From the NCBI RefSeq assembly GCF_003591515.1, contig NZ_QZCG01000003.1:124001-188000 (forward strand): 64,000 nucleotides of DNA. Direction: 5' to 3'. The notes beneath the pieces were generated by a model, which was not told where the DNA came from, searched no databases, and saw only the letters and a list, made by a program, of their open reading frames with translations. Position 1 is the stretch's first letter. Every line of letters begins with the position of its first letter. A program made the translations under genes and the position numbers. The stretch is from Paracoccus onubensis (GTDB lineage Bacteria > Pseudomonadota > Alphaproteobacteria > Rhodobacterales > Rhodobacteraceae). Positions 9,989 to 19,625 of this stretch are shown piece after piece.

Positions 9989-10753
9989 CTAACTTGATGC
10001 GTCTAAAGGAGATATCCAAAATCGTGTTCCAGTTTCCGATAGCGTTTTTAGTTTCGACAGAGCTTCTGGCCAGCGATTAAGGAAGAGGTTGATAATGTCA
10101 TTGTCTATTTCTAAATGTTCAAGGTATATATCAAGTTTTGTTGCGTAATCCCCAATCGGGCGAAGTTTCCAGGCGATATTTGGGGATATCTTCTGTTCGT
10201 GCATGTCCTTGATATCGGATGTATAAATTTCATATGAGAATTCTCTGTTCGTATTATATTTAGTAATTCTTCCTGTAAAAGCAACAGTGTTGCCAGTCTT
10301 AAATTTTATGGACTTTTCTACCGTTTCAGTGCTCAATTCCATCTGCAACCAAAGTTTTGTTCTTCGATCATCTGTCATTTGAATCCAAACAATCCTTGGC
10401 GTTGCGCGTATGTATATCGTGAAATGTCTTTTGATTGATCGTTCGTCGCTAAAGATGGGCGTTTCATCGTCACACCCTTCGCTTTCAATAAATTTGCGGA
10501 TCCACTGCTCATTCATAATTCTGAACGCAGTAAGGTTCACGTAATAATGTGGTCTGGTTATATTTCCCATGGCAATAACAACACTCGAATTTGCGAGTGT
10601 TCTTAAATGCCCTGTAAGTGTGTTTTGGTTGAGATTGAGTTCCGCTTCTATTTCTGCTCTTGAAGCTCCGTCTTTTCTCAATAGAAAATCCAAAATTGCT
10701 CGACGGGTTGGGTTCGAGATCGCGGAAAATATGGGTTCGAGATGCCTATCCAT
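9989..10753 (-). CDS. ArsR-type winged-helix protein fused to an SRPBCC/AHSA1-like domain
   Basis: 254 residues. The first 85 or so form an ArsR-like winged helix (ISNPTRRAILDFLL, then LNLNQNTLTGHLRTL). The remaining 150 resemble an SRPBCC/AHSA1 ligand-binding domain (FTIYIRATPRIVWIQMTDD, later FSYEIYTSD and WPEALSKLKTLSETG). Such fusions can sense a small hydrophobic ligand, but none is known here. Composition is clearly more AT-rich than the flanking genes and codon use differs, suggesting separate acquisition. No cysteine pair of an arsenite sensor is present. It is divergent from pstS with 235 bp between starts, so it might affect pst, but nothing in the sequence proves this. Confidence 0.7.
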   Translation of the reverse strand: MDRHLEPIFSAISNPTRRAILDFLLRKDGASRAEIEAELNLNQNTLTGHLRTLANSSVVIAMGNITRPHYYVNLTAFRIMNEQWIRKFIESEGCDDETPIFSDERSIKRHFTIYIRATPRIVWIQMTDDRRTKLWLQMELSTETVEKSIKFKTGNTVAFTGRITKYNTNREFSYEIYTSDIKDMHEQKISPNIAWKLRPIGDYATKLDIYLEHLEIDNDIINLFLNRWPEALSKLKTLSETGTRFWISPLDASS

Positions 10754-10988
10754 TTTCTACTTGTAGCCCTTTTCGTTATCAGAAGTTGTAGAGCGATCGC
10801 GATCATATGGGACGAACTTTCCTAAAGTATAGACCTGCATTGTGCTCTGGTCCTCGCGTAGCTGCGCAAGTTGCATGGATGCCAAGAGTGTTCACAAAAG
10901 TGACATATTATAGTTGCGCTACCGTCACAATGCCGGGGTAATCAGCGACTCGCTAGGTCTTTTTACACTCAACTCAGGGAGCATCCCT

Positions 10989-12038
10989 ATGAAATCCATC
11001 GGCCTCACGGCAACTGCTTTGTCCGTCATCGCATTGTCCGCGACCGCTGCCGCGGCTCGTGACCAGATCCGCATCGTCGGATCGTCTACTGTTTTCCCAT
11101 ATACGCAAGCAGTGGCAGAGGAATTCGCAAACCAAACCGGCGCGCCGGCTCCGATCGTCGAATCCACCGGCACTGGCGGCGGCATGCAGATTTTCTGTGA
11201 AGGTATCGGCGAAGATACCGCAGACCTGACCGGCGCGTCGCGCGCTATGAAAAAATCCGAATTTGATCTGTGCGTCGAAAATGGCGTCACCGATATCAGC
11301 GAAGCGATGATCGGCTATGACGGGTTGTCGCTGGCTGTCAGCCGCGAGAACGAAACCGACTGGAATTTGACGCTTGGTCAGGTGTTCCTGGCGCTCGCCG
11401 CCGAGGTGCCGCAAGACGGCGAAATGGTGGCCAACCCCTATACCAAATGGTCGGAAATCGATGAATCGCTGCCCGACACCGAGATCGTCGTTCTTGGACC
11501 GCCCCCGACCTCGGGCACCCGCGACGCCTTTGTCGAACTTGCCATGCATGCCGGTTGTGAATCGCTTGAGGAAGTCACCGCGATTGCCGAAGAATCCGGC
11601 AACGAGGACTGGGTTGACGAGAACTGCTCGCGCATGCGGACCGACGGTCCCTTCATCGAAGCGGGTGAGAACGACAACCTGATCGTGCAGCGCCTGAATT
11701 CGGATCCGAATGCGCTCGGCATCTTTGGCTATTCCTTCCTGTATGAAAATCAGGATACGCTGAAAGATGTAAAGCTGAACGACGTTCAGGCCGAAATGGA
11801 CACCATCGCATCGGGTGAATACCCGTTGTCGCGTCCGCTGTTCTTCTACGTCAAGAATGCGCATCGCGGCGTGATCCCGAACCTGCAGGAATTCGTCGAC
11901 GAATACATGTCCGAGAACGCGCTGGCTCCGGGTGGCTATCTGGAAGAGCGCGGTCTGGTCGCCCTTGGCGATGACGAGCGCGCCAAGCTTCAGGAAGCCG
12001 TTACGACCGGTTCGGTAAAGCTGGAAGTTACCGAGTAA
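10989..12038 (+). CDS. pstS: Phosphate ABC transporter substrate-binding protein PstS
   Basis: 349 residues. A signal peptide occupies residues 1 to about 23, ending in alanines. The mature protein begins RIVGSSTVFPYT, the usual first phosphate-contacting loop, and later has GTGGGM and PPTSGTRDAF, both typical PstS phosphate-binding segments. It delivers phosphate from the periplasm to PstCA. The ATG at 10989 follows GGGAG and begins the signal peptide; the longer upstream frame is rejected. It leads pstSCAB-phoU-phoB. The promoter region holds a TGACAT half-site but no convincing full Pho box. PstS systems differ in arsenate discrimination, which matters on this island, but selectivity cannot be read here. 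Confidence 0.95.
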   Translation: MKSIGLTATALSVIALSATAAAARDQIRIVGSSTVFPYTQAVAEEFANQTGAPAPIVESTGTGGGMQIFCEGIGEDTADLTGASRAMKKSEFDLCVENGVTDISEAMIGYDGLSLAVSRENETDWNLTLGQVFLALAAEVPQDGEMVANPYTKWSEIDESLPDTEIVVLGPPPTSGTRDAFVELAMHAGCESLEEVTAIAEESGNEDWVDENCSRMRTDGPFIEAGENDNLIVQRLNSDPNALGIFGYSFLYENQDTLKDVKLNDVQAEMDTIASGEYPLSRPLFFYVKNAHRGVIPNLQEFVDEYMSENALAPGGYLEERGLVALGDDERAKLQEAVTTGSVKLEVTE

Positions 12039-12101
12039 CTTTATCTCTACACGCTCGTCCGGGATCAGTCCGGGCGGGCGGCTCCTTTTGCGAGGTTGGG
12101 C

Positions 12102-13478
12102 ATGACTGGATTCGCCTTTGCGTTGCTGCTGACTGCGGCACTCGCAGGATACATGATGAACCGGCAGGCGGCAGTGACATTGCGGGATGGTGGCCAGCGG
12201 CTTCATTCACTTGGTATGTTTCACGGTCTCTACGCTTTGCTGGCGGTGCTTGTGCCTGCGATCATCATCGTGCTCTTGTGGCTGGTGCTGCAATCCACGG
12301 TTATCAACAGGCTGGTGATGGCCGGCTTGCCCGATGGGGTTCTGGACAATCTCGGTTCCGGGGCGATCCAACTGATCAAAGCCGAGATCCAATCGATCTC
12401 GCAAGGACGGGTTTTCGGCGATCCTGAACAATGGAAGATGGATGCAGCCGAGCGTATGAACTCGTTGCGGGCGGCATCCGGATGGCTGATGCTGCTTGTC
12501 GTGGCGGCGGTGAGTGCCGCGGCGCTCTTTGTCACCCGCCGTAGCGTCAGGGCAGAATTCCGGGCGCGTCAGGCGGTCGAAGGCATCACCATGGGGTTGT
12601 TGATCTCTTGCTCGCTTGTGGCAATCTTCGTGACTGTCGGCATAGTCTTGTCGCTTGTTTTCGAATCTATCCGCTTCTTCCAGATGGTTCCGATCACCGA
12701 CTTTCTGTTCGGGACGAGTTGGGAGCCGCAGATACCTATCCGCGAGGATCAGGTTGCGGCAGAAGGAGCCTTCGGATGGCTGCCGGTCATTCTGGGCACG
12801 CTGGTCATCACCTTTGTCGCCATAGTCGTTGCCGTGCCGGTTGGGTTGATGTCGGCAATTTACCTGAACGAGTTTGCCAGTAAGCGTTTCCGTGCCATCG
12901 CCAAGCCGGTGCTGGAGCTCCTCGCGGGCATTCCAACTGTGGTTTATGGCTTCTTTGCTATTCTTACGGTTGCTCCGGCAATCCGAGCCTGGGGTGCGTC
13001 GCTTGGCCTCCCGATCGCGCCGAACACAGCGCTTGCAGCGGGCAGCGTGATGGCAGTCATGCTGATCCCGTTCATTTCCTCATTCGCGGATGACGCGCTT
13101 TCGGCGGTTCCACGGTCGCTTCGCGATGGCAGCATGGCGCTTGGCGCGACACGGGCCGAAACCGTCACGAAAGTCCTGTTTCCGGCAGCGATCCCCGGCA
13201 TCGTCGGCGGTGTCCTGCTGGCTGTCAGCCGTGCAATCGGTGAGACGATGATTGTGGTGATGGCGGCGGGCCTGATCGCAAAGATGACCATCAACCCGCT
13301 GGACAGCGTCACGACCGTGACGGTGCAGATCGTGACATTGTTGATTGGCGACACGTCGTTTGACAGCCCGAAGACGCTGGCTGCATTCGCCCTGGGGCTG
13401 ATGCTGTTCATCGTGACACTGCTTATCAACATCGTCGCCTTGCGCATCGTGCGCAAATACCGCGAACTTTACGACTGA
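12102..13478 (+). CDS. pstC: Phosphate ABC transporter permease PstC
   Basis: 458 residues, longer than the roughly 320 of E. coli PstC because of an N-terminal extension with extra membrane segments, a layout common in alphaproteobacteria. The C-terminal half has the ABC-permease core, including the EAA-type loop near ALGATRAETVTKVLFPAAIPGI, which contacts PstB. The ATG at 12102 is preceded by GAGG; a TTG two codons earlier is the only alternative. It lies 63 bp after pstS and 9 bp before pstA and forms the phosphate channel with PstA. Confidence 0.95.
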   Translation: MTGFAFALLLTAALAGYMMNRQAAVTLRDGGQRLHSLGMFHGLYALLAVLVPAIIIVLLWLVLQSTVINRLVMAGLPDGVLDNLGSGAIQLIKAEIQSISQGRVFGDPEQWKMDAAERMNSLRAASGWLMLLVVAAVSAAALFVTRRSVRAEFRARQAVEGITMGLLISCSLVAIFVTVGIVLSLVFESIRFFQMVPITDFLFGTSWEPQIPIREDQVAAEGAFGWLPVILGTLVITFVAIVVAVPVGLMSAIYLNEFASKRFRAIAKPVLELLAGIPTVVYGFFAILTVAPAIRAWGASLGLPIAPNTALAAGSVMAVMLIPFISSFADDALSAVPRSLRDGSMALGATRAETVTKVLFPAAIPGIVGGVLLAVSRAIGETMIVVMAAGLIAKMTINPLDSVTTVTVQIVTLLIGDTSFDSPKTLAAFALGLMLFIVTLLINIVALRIVRKYRELYD

Positions 13479-13487
13479 GGCCCGGAC

Positions 13488-14780
13488 ATGACCGATCAGA
13501 CGAACGACGCGCCTCAAGCCTCCCATGGCTGGGCTTCACCGGAATTCCAAAACAGACTCTCGCGTCGTCGCCGGAGCGAGGCGATCCTGAAGGGGGTTGG
13601 ACTGGGCGCGATCCTCTTTGCCTTCCTGATGCTGGGCATCCTGCTCTGGACGCTGATTTCGGGAGGGACGCAGGCATTTAGGCAAACGCATATCACGCTT
13701 GACGTGCCAATCTCGGCCGAGCTGGTAGATGCCGAGGACCCGTCTCGCGGCAATTATCGCAACGTTATGAACGAGGCGATGCAAGTTACTTTTCCGGATG
13801 CGGAAGAGGGTGATTTGCGCGCTCTGTCAGGGATTGTGTCGAATGCCGCCCAGTTTGAGGTGCGGGATCGTATTGTGGCCGATCCTTCGCTGATCGGCCA
13901 GACCATTACCATAAAGGTGCCGGTCTCGGACCCGTATGATCAATTGAACAAGGGCAATGTCGATACCGAGTCGGATGAAACCATGCGGCGGCTGAACGAC
14001 GCCGCGATCGGCTGGTTCCAGCAATTGCAGGATGAAGGCCGGATTTCCAAGCCGATCAATTGGGCCCTGATCACAAATGCCGATTCACGCTTCCCCGAAC
14101 TTGCCGGATTGAAAGGCGCAATCATCGGGTCGTTCTATGCACTACTGGTCTGCTTCCTGATCTCGTTCCCACTGGGCATCGGCGCTGCGATCTACCTGGA
14201 GGAATTCGCGCCCAAGAACCGCCTGAGCGATGTGATCGAGGTCAATATCAACAACCTCGCGGCGGTCCCCTCGGTGGTGTTCGGTCTGCTGGCCCTGGCG
14301 GTATTCTTGGGCTGGTTCGGGATGCCACGCTCGGCACCTCTGGTCGGCGGGATGACGCTGGCGCTGATGACAATGCCGACGATCATCATCGCCACCCGTG
14401 CCGCGCTGAAGGCGGTGCCACCGTCGATCCGCGAAGCGGCGCTTGGCGTCGGCGCGTCCAAGCAACAGGTTGTGTTCGGCCATGTGCTGCCGCTGGCTAT
14501 GCCCGGCATCCTGACCGGCACGATCATCGGGCTGGCGCAAGCTCTCGGGGAAACCGCGCCACTGTTGCTGATCGGCATGAACGCCTTCGTGACGGCTGCG
14601 CCGTCTACGCCACTTGATGCCGCGACCGCCCTGCCGACGCAGATTTTCATCTGGGCGGATAGTCCCGAACGCGGCTTTGTCAGCCGGACATCTGCTGCAA
14701 TCCTTGTGCTGCTGGGCTTCCTCGTCATGATGAACGCCCTAGCCATCTTCCTGCGCAACCGTTTTGAACGCCGTTGGTGA
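13488..14780 (+). CDS. pstA: Phosphate ABC transporter permease PstA
   Basis: 430 residues, also longer than the E. coli protein. A first membrane helix near residues 40-65 is followed by a periplasmic domain of about 140 residues (to about 200) and then the permease core with the coupling loop [20 protein letters not shown]. Such extended PstA proteins are typical of the group. It partners with PstC and PstB. The gene begins 9 bp after pstC and its end is 23 bp from the pstB start. Confidence 0.95.
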   Translation: MTDQTNDAPQASHGWASPEFQNRLSRRRRSEAILKGVGLGAILFAFLMLGILLWTLISGGTQAFRQTHITLDVPISAELVDAEDPSRGNYRNVMNEAMQVTFPDAEEGDLRALSGIVSNAAQFEVRDRIVADPSLIGQTITIKVPVSDPYDQLNKGNVDTESDETMRRLNDAAIGWFQQLQDEGRISKPINWALITNADSRFPELAGLKGAIIGSFYALLVCFLISFPLGIGAAIYLEEFAPKNRLSDVIEVNINNLAAVPSVVFGLLALAVFLGWFGMPRSAPLVGGMTLALMTMPTIIIATRAALKAVPPSIREAALGVGASKQQVVFGHVLPLAMPGILTGTIIGLAQALGETAPLLLIGMNAFVTAAPSTPLDAATALPTQIFIWADSPERGFVSRTSAAILVLLGFLVMMNALAIFLRNRFERRW

Positions 14781-14803
14781 TACGGTCGAAGGAGCCTAGT
14801 ATT

Positions 14804-15601
14804 ATGTATGACATCAACCGAGCGGAGAGTGCCGTGACCCAGCAGGATATCAAGATCTCGGCCAGAAATGTGCAGGTCTATTATGGCGATACCCATGCCA
14901 TCAAGGATGTGAATGTCGAGATCCTCGACAAGACCGTAACGGCCTTTATCGGTCCCTCGGGCTGCGGAAAATCGACATTCCTGCGCTGCATCAATCGGAT
15001 GAACGACAGTATCGACATCGCGCGCATCGAAGGCCAGATCCGACTGGATGGACAGGACATTTATGACCGCAAAGTCGATCCAGTGCAGCTGCGGGCCCGC
15101 GTCGGGATGGTGTTCCAGAAACCTAATCCCTTCCCCAAGTCGATCTATGACAACGTGGCCTACGGCCCGAAAATCCACGGCCTGGCCCGCAACAAAGCCG
15201 AGCTGGACGAGATCGTCGAAAAATCCTTGCGCGGATCGGCGCTGTGGAACGAGGTCAAGGACCGCTTGCTGGAACCCGGCACCGGCCTGTCGGGCGGGCA
15301 GCAACAGCGCCTCTGTATCGCCCGTGCCGTAGCGACCGCGCCCGAGGTGCTGCTGATGGACGAGCCTTGCTCGGCGCTCGACCCCATTGCCACCGGGCAA
15401 GTCGAGGAACTGATCGAACAGCTGCGCTCGCAGTTCTCGGTCGTCATCGTGACCCACTCGATGCAGCAGGCCGCGCGCGTCAGCCAGAAGACCGCCTTTT
15501 TCCACCTGGGCAACCTTGTCGAATATGGCGAAACCGACGACATTTTCACGAAACCGCAGGATTCGCGCACAGAATCCTACATCTCGGGCCGTATCGGCTG
15601 A
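14804..15601 (+). CDS. pstB: Phosphate ABC transporter ATPase PstB
   Basis: 265 residues. Walker A is GPSGCGKST near residue 50, the ABC signature LSGGQQQR lies near 160 and Walker B is [13 protein letters not shown]. The PstB hallmark [10 protein letters not shown] follows Walker A. The ATG at 14804 was chosen because AAGGAG lies 9 bases upstream; an in-frame GTG at 14774 would overlap pstA but lacks a comparable site. It hydrolyses ATP on the cytoplasmic face to drive phosphate import through PstCA and, with PhoU, takes part in signalling phosphate status. Confidence 0.95.
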   Translation: MYDINRAESAVTQQDIKISARNVQVYYGDTHAIKDVNVEILDKTVTAFIGPSGCGKSTFLRCINRMNDSIDIARIEGQIRLDGQDIYDRKVDPVQLRARVGMVFQKPNPFPKSIYDNVAYGPKIHGLARNKAELDEIVEKSLRGSALWNEVKDRLLEPGTGLSGGQQQRLCIARAVATAPEVLLMDEPCSALDPIATGQVEELIEQLRSQFSVVIVTHSMQQAARVSQKTAFFHLGNLVEYGETDDIFTKPQDSRTESYISGRIG

Positions 15602-15618
15602 CTCTGGAGGAGACAGGA

Positions 15619-16347
15619 ATGATCAATCGCGACAAGCATATATCCTCCGCGTTCGACCGCGACCTTGAGACGATTCAGGCGCAGGTCGTCAAGATGGGCG
15701 GCATGGTCGAAGTCGCCATCTCGGACGCCGCGACGGCACTGGATACCCGGGACGAGGACCTGGCCGAAGAGGTGCGCCGCCGGGACAAGGCGATCGACAC
15801 ATTGGAATTGCAGATCAACGAGGATGCGGCGCGGCTGATCGCCCTGCGCGCTCCCACGGCCACGGATCTGCGCATGGTTCTGGCAGTGATGAAGATCGCC
15901 GCCTCGCTGGAACGCGTGGGCGATTACGCCAAGAACATGGCGAAGCGGACCGATGTGCTGACGCAGATGCCGGTGATCGACGGCTCGGGCATGGCGATAC
16001 GCCGCATGTCGCAGGCGGTCAGCAAGATGCTGCAGGATGCGCTGGACAGCTATATCCGCCGCGATGGCGAACTGGCCGAGGATGTCCGTCAGCGTGATCT
16101 GGAAGTGGACCAGATGTATAACGCTTTGTTCCGCGAATTCCTGACCCATATGATGGAGGACCCGCGCAATATCACCGCCTGCATGCATCTGCATTTCATC
16201 GCCAAGAATGTCGAACGGATGGGCGACCACGCGACTTCGATTGCCGAACAGGTGATCTACCTGGTGACCGGGGAATTGCCGGATGATAGCCGGCCCAAGG
16301 CCAGCAGCGTGTCAACCGATGCTGGCATCGCGAGAAGTGAGGGATAA
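15619..16347 (+). CDS. phoU: Phosphate signalling regulator PhoU
   Basis: 242 residues of the two-repeat PhoU fold. Both metal-binding motifs are visible: ERVGDYAKNMAKR near residue 100 and ERMGDHATSIAEQ near 200. PhoU links Pst transport activity to the histidine kinase that controls PhoB, damping the Pho response when phosphate is ample. A strong GGAGGAGA precedes the ATG at 15619, 17 bp after pstB. The partner kinase PhoR is not in the window, so control passes through a copy elsewhere. Confidence 0.95.
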   Translation: MINRDKHISSAFDRDLETIQAQVVKMGGMVEVAISDAATALDTRDEDLAEEVRRRDKAIDTLELQINEDAARLIALRAPTATDLRMVLAVMKIAASLERVGDYAKNMAKRTDVLTQMPVIDGSGMAIRRMSQAVSKMLQDALDSYIRRDGELAEDVRQRDLEVDQMYNALFREFLTHMMEDPRNITACMHLHFIAKNVERMGDHATSIAEQVIYLVTGELPDDSRPKASSVSTDAGIARSEG

Positions 16348-16350
16348 GAG

Positions 16351-17040
16351 ATGACGAGTCAGGCCCCTTGCGTATTGGTTGTCGAAGACGAAAACGCCCA
16401 GCGTGAGGTCTTGCAATACAATCTTGAGGCCGAGGGCTTCGAGGTCGTGGTCGCCGATAATGGCGAGGACGCCTTGCTGTTGGTGCAGGAGGAGCAGCCC
16501 GATCTGCTGGTTCTGGACTGGATGCTGCCCAGGGTCTCGGGGATCGAGGTCTGCCGTCAGGTCAAGGCCGATCCGGCGACCCGCGGGATCCCGATCATCA
16601 TGCTCTCGGCACGCAGCGAGGAGACCGACCGGGTGCGCGGCTTGGAAACCGGGGCGGATGATTACGTCGTCAAGCCTTATTCCGTGGTCGAACTGATGGC
16701 CCGCCTTCGGACCCAGTTGCGCCGCACCCGCCCCTCGACCATGGGCGAAAGGCTGAGTTTCGGCGATATCATCCTGGATGCGGCCGAGCACAGGGTCTTT
16801 CGCGCCGGCCAGCCCCTGCATCTGGGGCCGACCGAGTTCCGGTTGCTGTCCACGCTGATGGAAAAGCCGGGCCGGGTCTGGACGCGCGAACAATTGCTGG
16901 ATCGGGTCTGGGGGCGCGATATCTATGTTGATACCCGCACCATCGATGTGCATGTCGGCCGGTTGCGCAAAGCTTTGATGTCAAACGGTGGCGACAATCC
17001 GGTCCGGACGGTGCGGGGAACAGGTTACGCGCTTGGCTGA
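16351..17040 (+). CDS. phoB: Phosphate response regulator PhoB (OmpR family)
   Basis: 229 residues, the usual length. The receiver domain spans about 1-120, with the phospho-acceptor in LLVLDWMLP (D54) and the conserved lysine in DYVVKPYS. The C-terminal OmpR-type winged helix has the PhoB-like recognition segment RVWTREQLLDRVWGRD and DVHVGRLRKAL. It should activate genes with Pho boxes, including the candidate before phnD at 31068-31085. It starts 3 bp after phoU and ends the operon, converging on aioA. Confidence 0.95.
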   Translation: MTSQAPCVLVVEDENAQREVLQYNLEAEGFEVVVADNGEDALLLVQEEQPDLLVLDWMLPRVSGIEVCRQVKADPATRGIPIIMLSARSEETDRVRGLETGADDYVVKPYSVVELMARLRTQLRRTRPSTMGERLSFGDIILDAAEHRVFRAGQPLHLGPTEFRLLSTLMEKPGRVWTREQLLDRVWGRDIYVDTRTIDVHVGRLRKALMSNGGDNPVRTVRGTGYALG

Positions 17041-17042
17041 CG

Positions 17043-17069
17043 GCTTGCCCAGCGTCGAGCCGGGCAAGC
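17043..17069. terminator. Hairpin between convergent phoB and aioA
   Basis: GCTTGCCC and GGGCAAGC form an 8-bp perfect stem with an 11-base loop just after the phoB stop. A second, 6-bp stem (CGGTTC/GAACCG, 17078-17095) overlaps the aioA stop. Neither has a strong T run, so this may act as a two-way, weak or Rho-assisted terminator. Confidence 0.5.
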
Positions 17070-17086
17070 TATAGTAGCGGTTCGGA

Positions 17087-19612
17087 TCAGAACCGGAACT
17101 CCTTCGACTTGAACGAAATATGCCGTGCGGCTTCCGGGACGTCCGCTATTTTGCGAATGTCCGCCCATGTCTGCTTATAGACGGGGATCACCAATTCGTT
17201 CACACCTTTGCTGACGATATTGCCCTGGGTTCCCCGCGGCGAACCGAACAGCATGAAGGTCTCACCTCGCGTGGCCGTCTCGGTCGGGTAGGCTATCGCC
17301 TGCGTGGCACCGTTTCCATTGAAGATTTCCACCAGGTCCCCCGGCTCGATGCTGTTTTCCGCCATGTCCTCGGGATTCATCTCGATGAACGGATAGGGCC
17401 AGCGGTCGGTAACAAATTCATTCTCCTGGTCCAGGAACCAGTTCTGCCAGTTGAGATTTGAGCGACCATTATTGATCAGGAACGTGTAGGATTCGCTCTC
17501 TTCCTGTTTTCCGGGAGTAACCAGGCCACGCCATGGCCCAGCCATGAATCGCGCCAGCCCGTCATCGGTAGAAAACTTACCGTCCTTGTAAAGCCGGTCG
17601 GTGCCGATGATGGTTTCGCCGTCCAGACCCTGTGGAGGCTCCTGAAAGCCGTTCGTCCCCATTGCCCGCAGCCGTTCATAGGTGACATCGGGATGGGCGG
17701 ATTGATAGCCGTCGCGGAAGGCGTCTTCTTCGTTTTTCCAGTCATAGCCCTGGAAATTGGCGGCATAGTCGCTGTTGCCCGTCTCGGAGAGCACGCGCTC
17801 CATATGCCGGGCAATTCCTGCCGCGATGAGGCAATCGGGCATGGCGTGACCCGGCGGGTCCATGTATTTCTCGGCCAGCCGCATGCGCCTCTCTCCATTC
17901 ATCGAAGTCAGGTTCATCTCGCCCTGCTGGGCAGCGGGCAGGACGACATGCGCCTGGCTGCCCATCTCGTTTTGGATAATATCCACGTTCACCGCGAAGA
18001 GCCCACCCTCGGCAATCGCGCCGACAATGGCATCGACCAAGGCGTCTCGCCCCTGTCCTGCAACCGAATCCATGGCCTCTTTCACCATATTGGTGCGGTG
18101 GTTGTAGATGCGCTTGAACTCGGTGGCGTTCAAAGTGGTTCGGTAGTGGTTGCAGGCCCAGATATGATGCACGCCCCCTTTGCCATCGATGATAAGTTGA
18201 TCAACATAGGCCGCGGGCCGTCCCACATGACCTTCACTCGGGCGAAAATAGCCCTCCTGATGGCCTCCCATCCGGACGCAACCTCCGCCCAGCTGCCCGA
18301 TATTCCTGGTCGCCAGAGAGATATTCACGATAGCGCCATTGGTGCGGTAATTATCGTTGCCCCAGATGATCCCCTTTTCATAGCCGATCATCATGCGACG
18401 ACGGGCACCGCCTTCTTTCGGCTCGGCCATCCATTCGGCGGCCTTGCGGATATCGTCGGCCGGAACGCCGCAGATTTCGGCGGCCTCCTCCAGCGACATC
18501 CGGTTCGCCTCGACGGCATCCTCGAAGCTGGTCAGCAGGCCCGGATATGCGTCTGATGCGCCCTTCGCCGGGAACTCCGCCGGGTGTTCGGCGGCTTCGC
18601 GCAGCGTGTGAGCGTCGATGAAATCCTGATCATGCCAGCCTTGTTCGACGATATGCGTGAAGATCGCATTCGCCAGTGCCAGATCGGTTCCCGAATTGAT
18701 TGGCAGATGTAGAACGTTATCTGGCCCTGCGGCTTGCTCTGCCGCGTTGACCGAAACGTTTCTGCGCGGATCGATAAAGATGATCTTGGCGGGCTCTTGC
18801 GGTTCGTCCGGCAGCAATTCGGCTTTCTTGTCCGACGTCATGCCTTGCAGGTTCGGCACCCAATGGTTGAGGAAGTAGTTCGTCTGGCACTCCAGAGGGT
18901 TGCATCCCCAGGCAACCAGCGTGTCGGTGAGTTCCGCATCCTCATAGGCGTTGTTCAATTCGCCTACACCCATATCTCGCGTGGCATGGACCTCCGAATT
19001 ATATGCGGGGCGGTTGTGAATGCGGACATTCTTGACCTTCATGCTCTCGAAATACAGCTTTCCAGTGCCCCAGGTGTTTTCATAGCCGCCACCCGAGCCG
19101 CCATGATCGAACATCGATACAATCAGATCGTCCTCAGACCCGTCCATCACAACCCGAGCGGTCACCCTTGCAACCAGATCGAAAGCATCCTCCCAACTTG
19201 TCTGCTGATATGATCCATAACGCCAGGTCAGCGGATCGGTCAGCCGATGTCCCTGGGTGCCGGTAACGGTCGAAGGGTGGTTCTCGGCCATGCGCGCGCC
19301 GCGCACCGAGCCGAGACCGGAATTTACCACGCAGTTCACATCGGGCTTGATGACCAGTTGAACGTCTCGACCGTCCTGTTTCACAATGTTATACATCGAG
19401 GGCGCATACCAGGCTTCGGTGTCCTGCGGTTGCTGCTCACTCAGATCCACGCCGAAAACGTTTTGTGAGGGATCGGTGCCGCCTTGCCGATTGATCGGCC
19501 AAGTGTAAGCCTTGTAGCCGCAGCCGACGATGCAATAATGGCAAACCGCATTTTGAACTTTTGCGTCCGCCGGGATGATCGGCAGACGGTCGATATGTCT
19601 CTTGTAAGCCAT
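17087..19612 (-). CDS. aioA: Arsenite oxidase large subunit AioA (molybdopterin, 3Fe-4S)
   Basis: 841 residues, as expected for AioA of the DMSO-reductase superfamily. The [3Fe-4S] cluster ligands are C24, C27 and C31 (CHYCIVGC), matching the known AioA pattern; the oxidase lacks a fourth cysteine. The molybdenum bis-guanine dinucleotide sites are spread over the chain, including WGCNPLECQTNYFLNHWV near 245. It oxidises arsenite to the less toxic arsenate, passing electrons through AioB to a cytochrome. It has no signal peptide and is normally carried out with AioB's Tat signal. Start 19612 gives the conserved N-terminus and follows AAGGA; the longer frame reaches back into aioB. Confidence 0.97.
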   Translation of the reverse strand: MAYKRHIDRLPIIPADAKVQNAVCHYCIVGCGYKAYTWPINRQGGTDPSQNVFGVDLSEQQPQDTEAWYAPSMYNIVKQDGRDVQLVIKPDVNCVVNSGLGSVRGARMAENHPSTVTGTQGHRLTDPLTWRYGSYQQTSWEDAFDLVARVTARVVMDGSEDDLIVSMFDHGGSGGGYENTWGTGKLYFESMKVKNVRIHNRPAYNSEVHATRDMGVGELNNAYEDAELTDTLVAWGCNPLECQTNYFLNHWVPNLQGMTSDKKAELLPDEPQEPAKIIFIDPRRNVSVNAAEQAAGPDNVLHLPINSGTDLALANAIFTHIVEQGWHDQDFIDAHTLREAAEHPAEFPAKGASDAYPGLLTSFEDAVEANRMSLEEAAEICGVPADDIRKAAEWMAEPKEGGARRRMMIGYEKGIIWGNDNYRTNGAIVNISLATRNIGQLGGGCVRMGGHQEGYFRPSEGHVGRPAAYVDQLIIDGKGGVHHIWACNHYRTTLNATEFKRIYNHRTNMVKEAMDSVAGQGRDALVDAIVGAIAEGGLFAVNVDIIQNEMGSQAHVVLPAAQQGEMNLTSMNGERRMRLAEKYMDPPGHAMPDCLIAAGIARHMERVLSETGNSDYAANFQGYDWKNEEDAFRDGYQSAHPDVTYERLRAMGTNGFQEPPQGLDGETIIGTDRLYKDGKFSTDDGLARFMAGPWRGLVTPGKQEESESYTFLINNGRSNLNWQNWFLDQENEFVTDRWPYPFIEMNPEDMAENSIEPGDLVEIFNGNGATQAIAYPTETATRGETFMLFGSPRGTQGNIVSKGVNELVIPVYKQTWADIRKIADVPEAARHISFKSKEFRF

Positions 19613-19625
19613 GATCCGTTTTCCT

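Noticed and set aside
10860..10988. Pho box before pstS
   Set aside because: One good half-site (TGTCAC on the minus strand) is present, but the second repeat at 11-base spacing matches only 2 of 7 bases.
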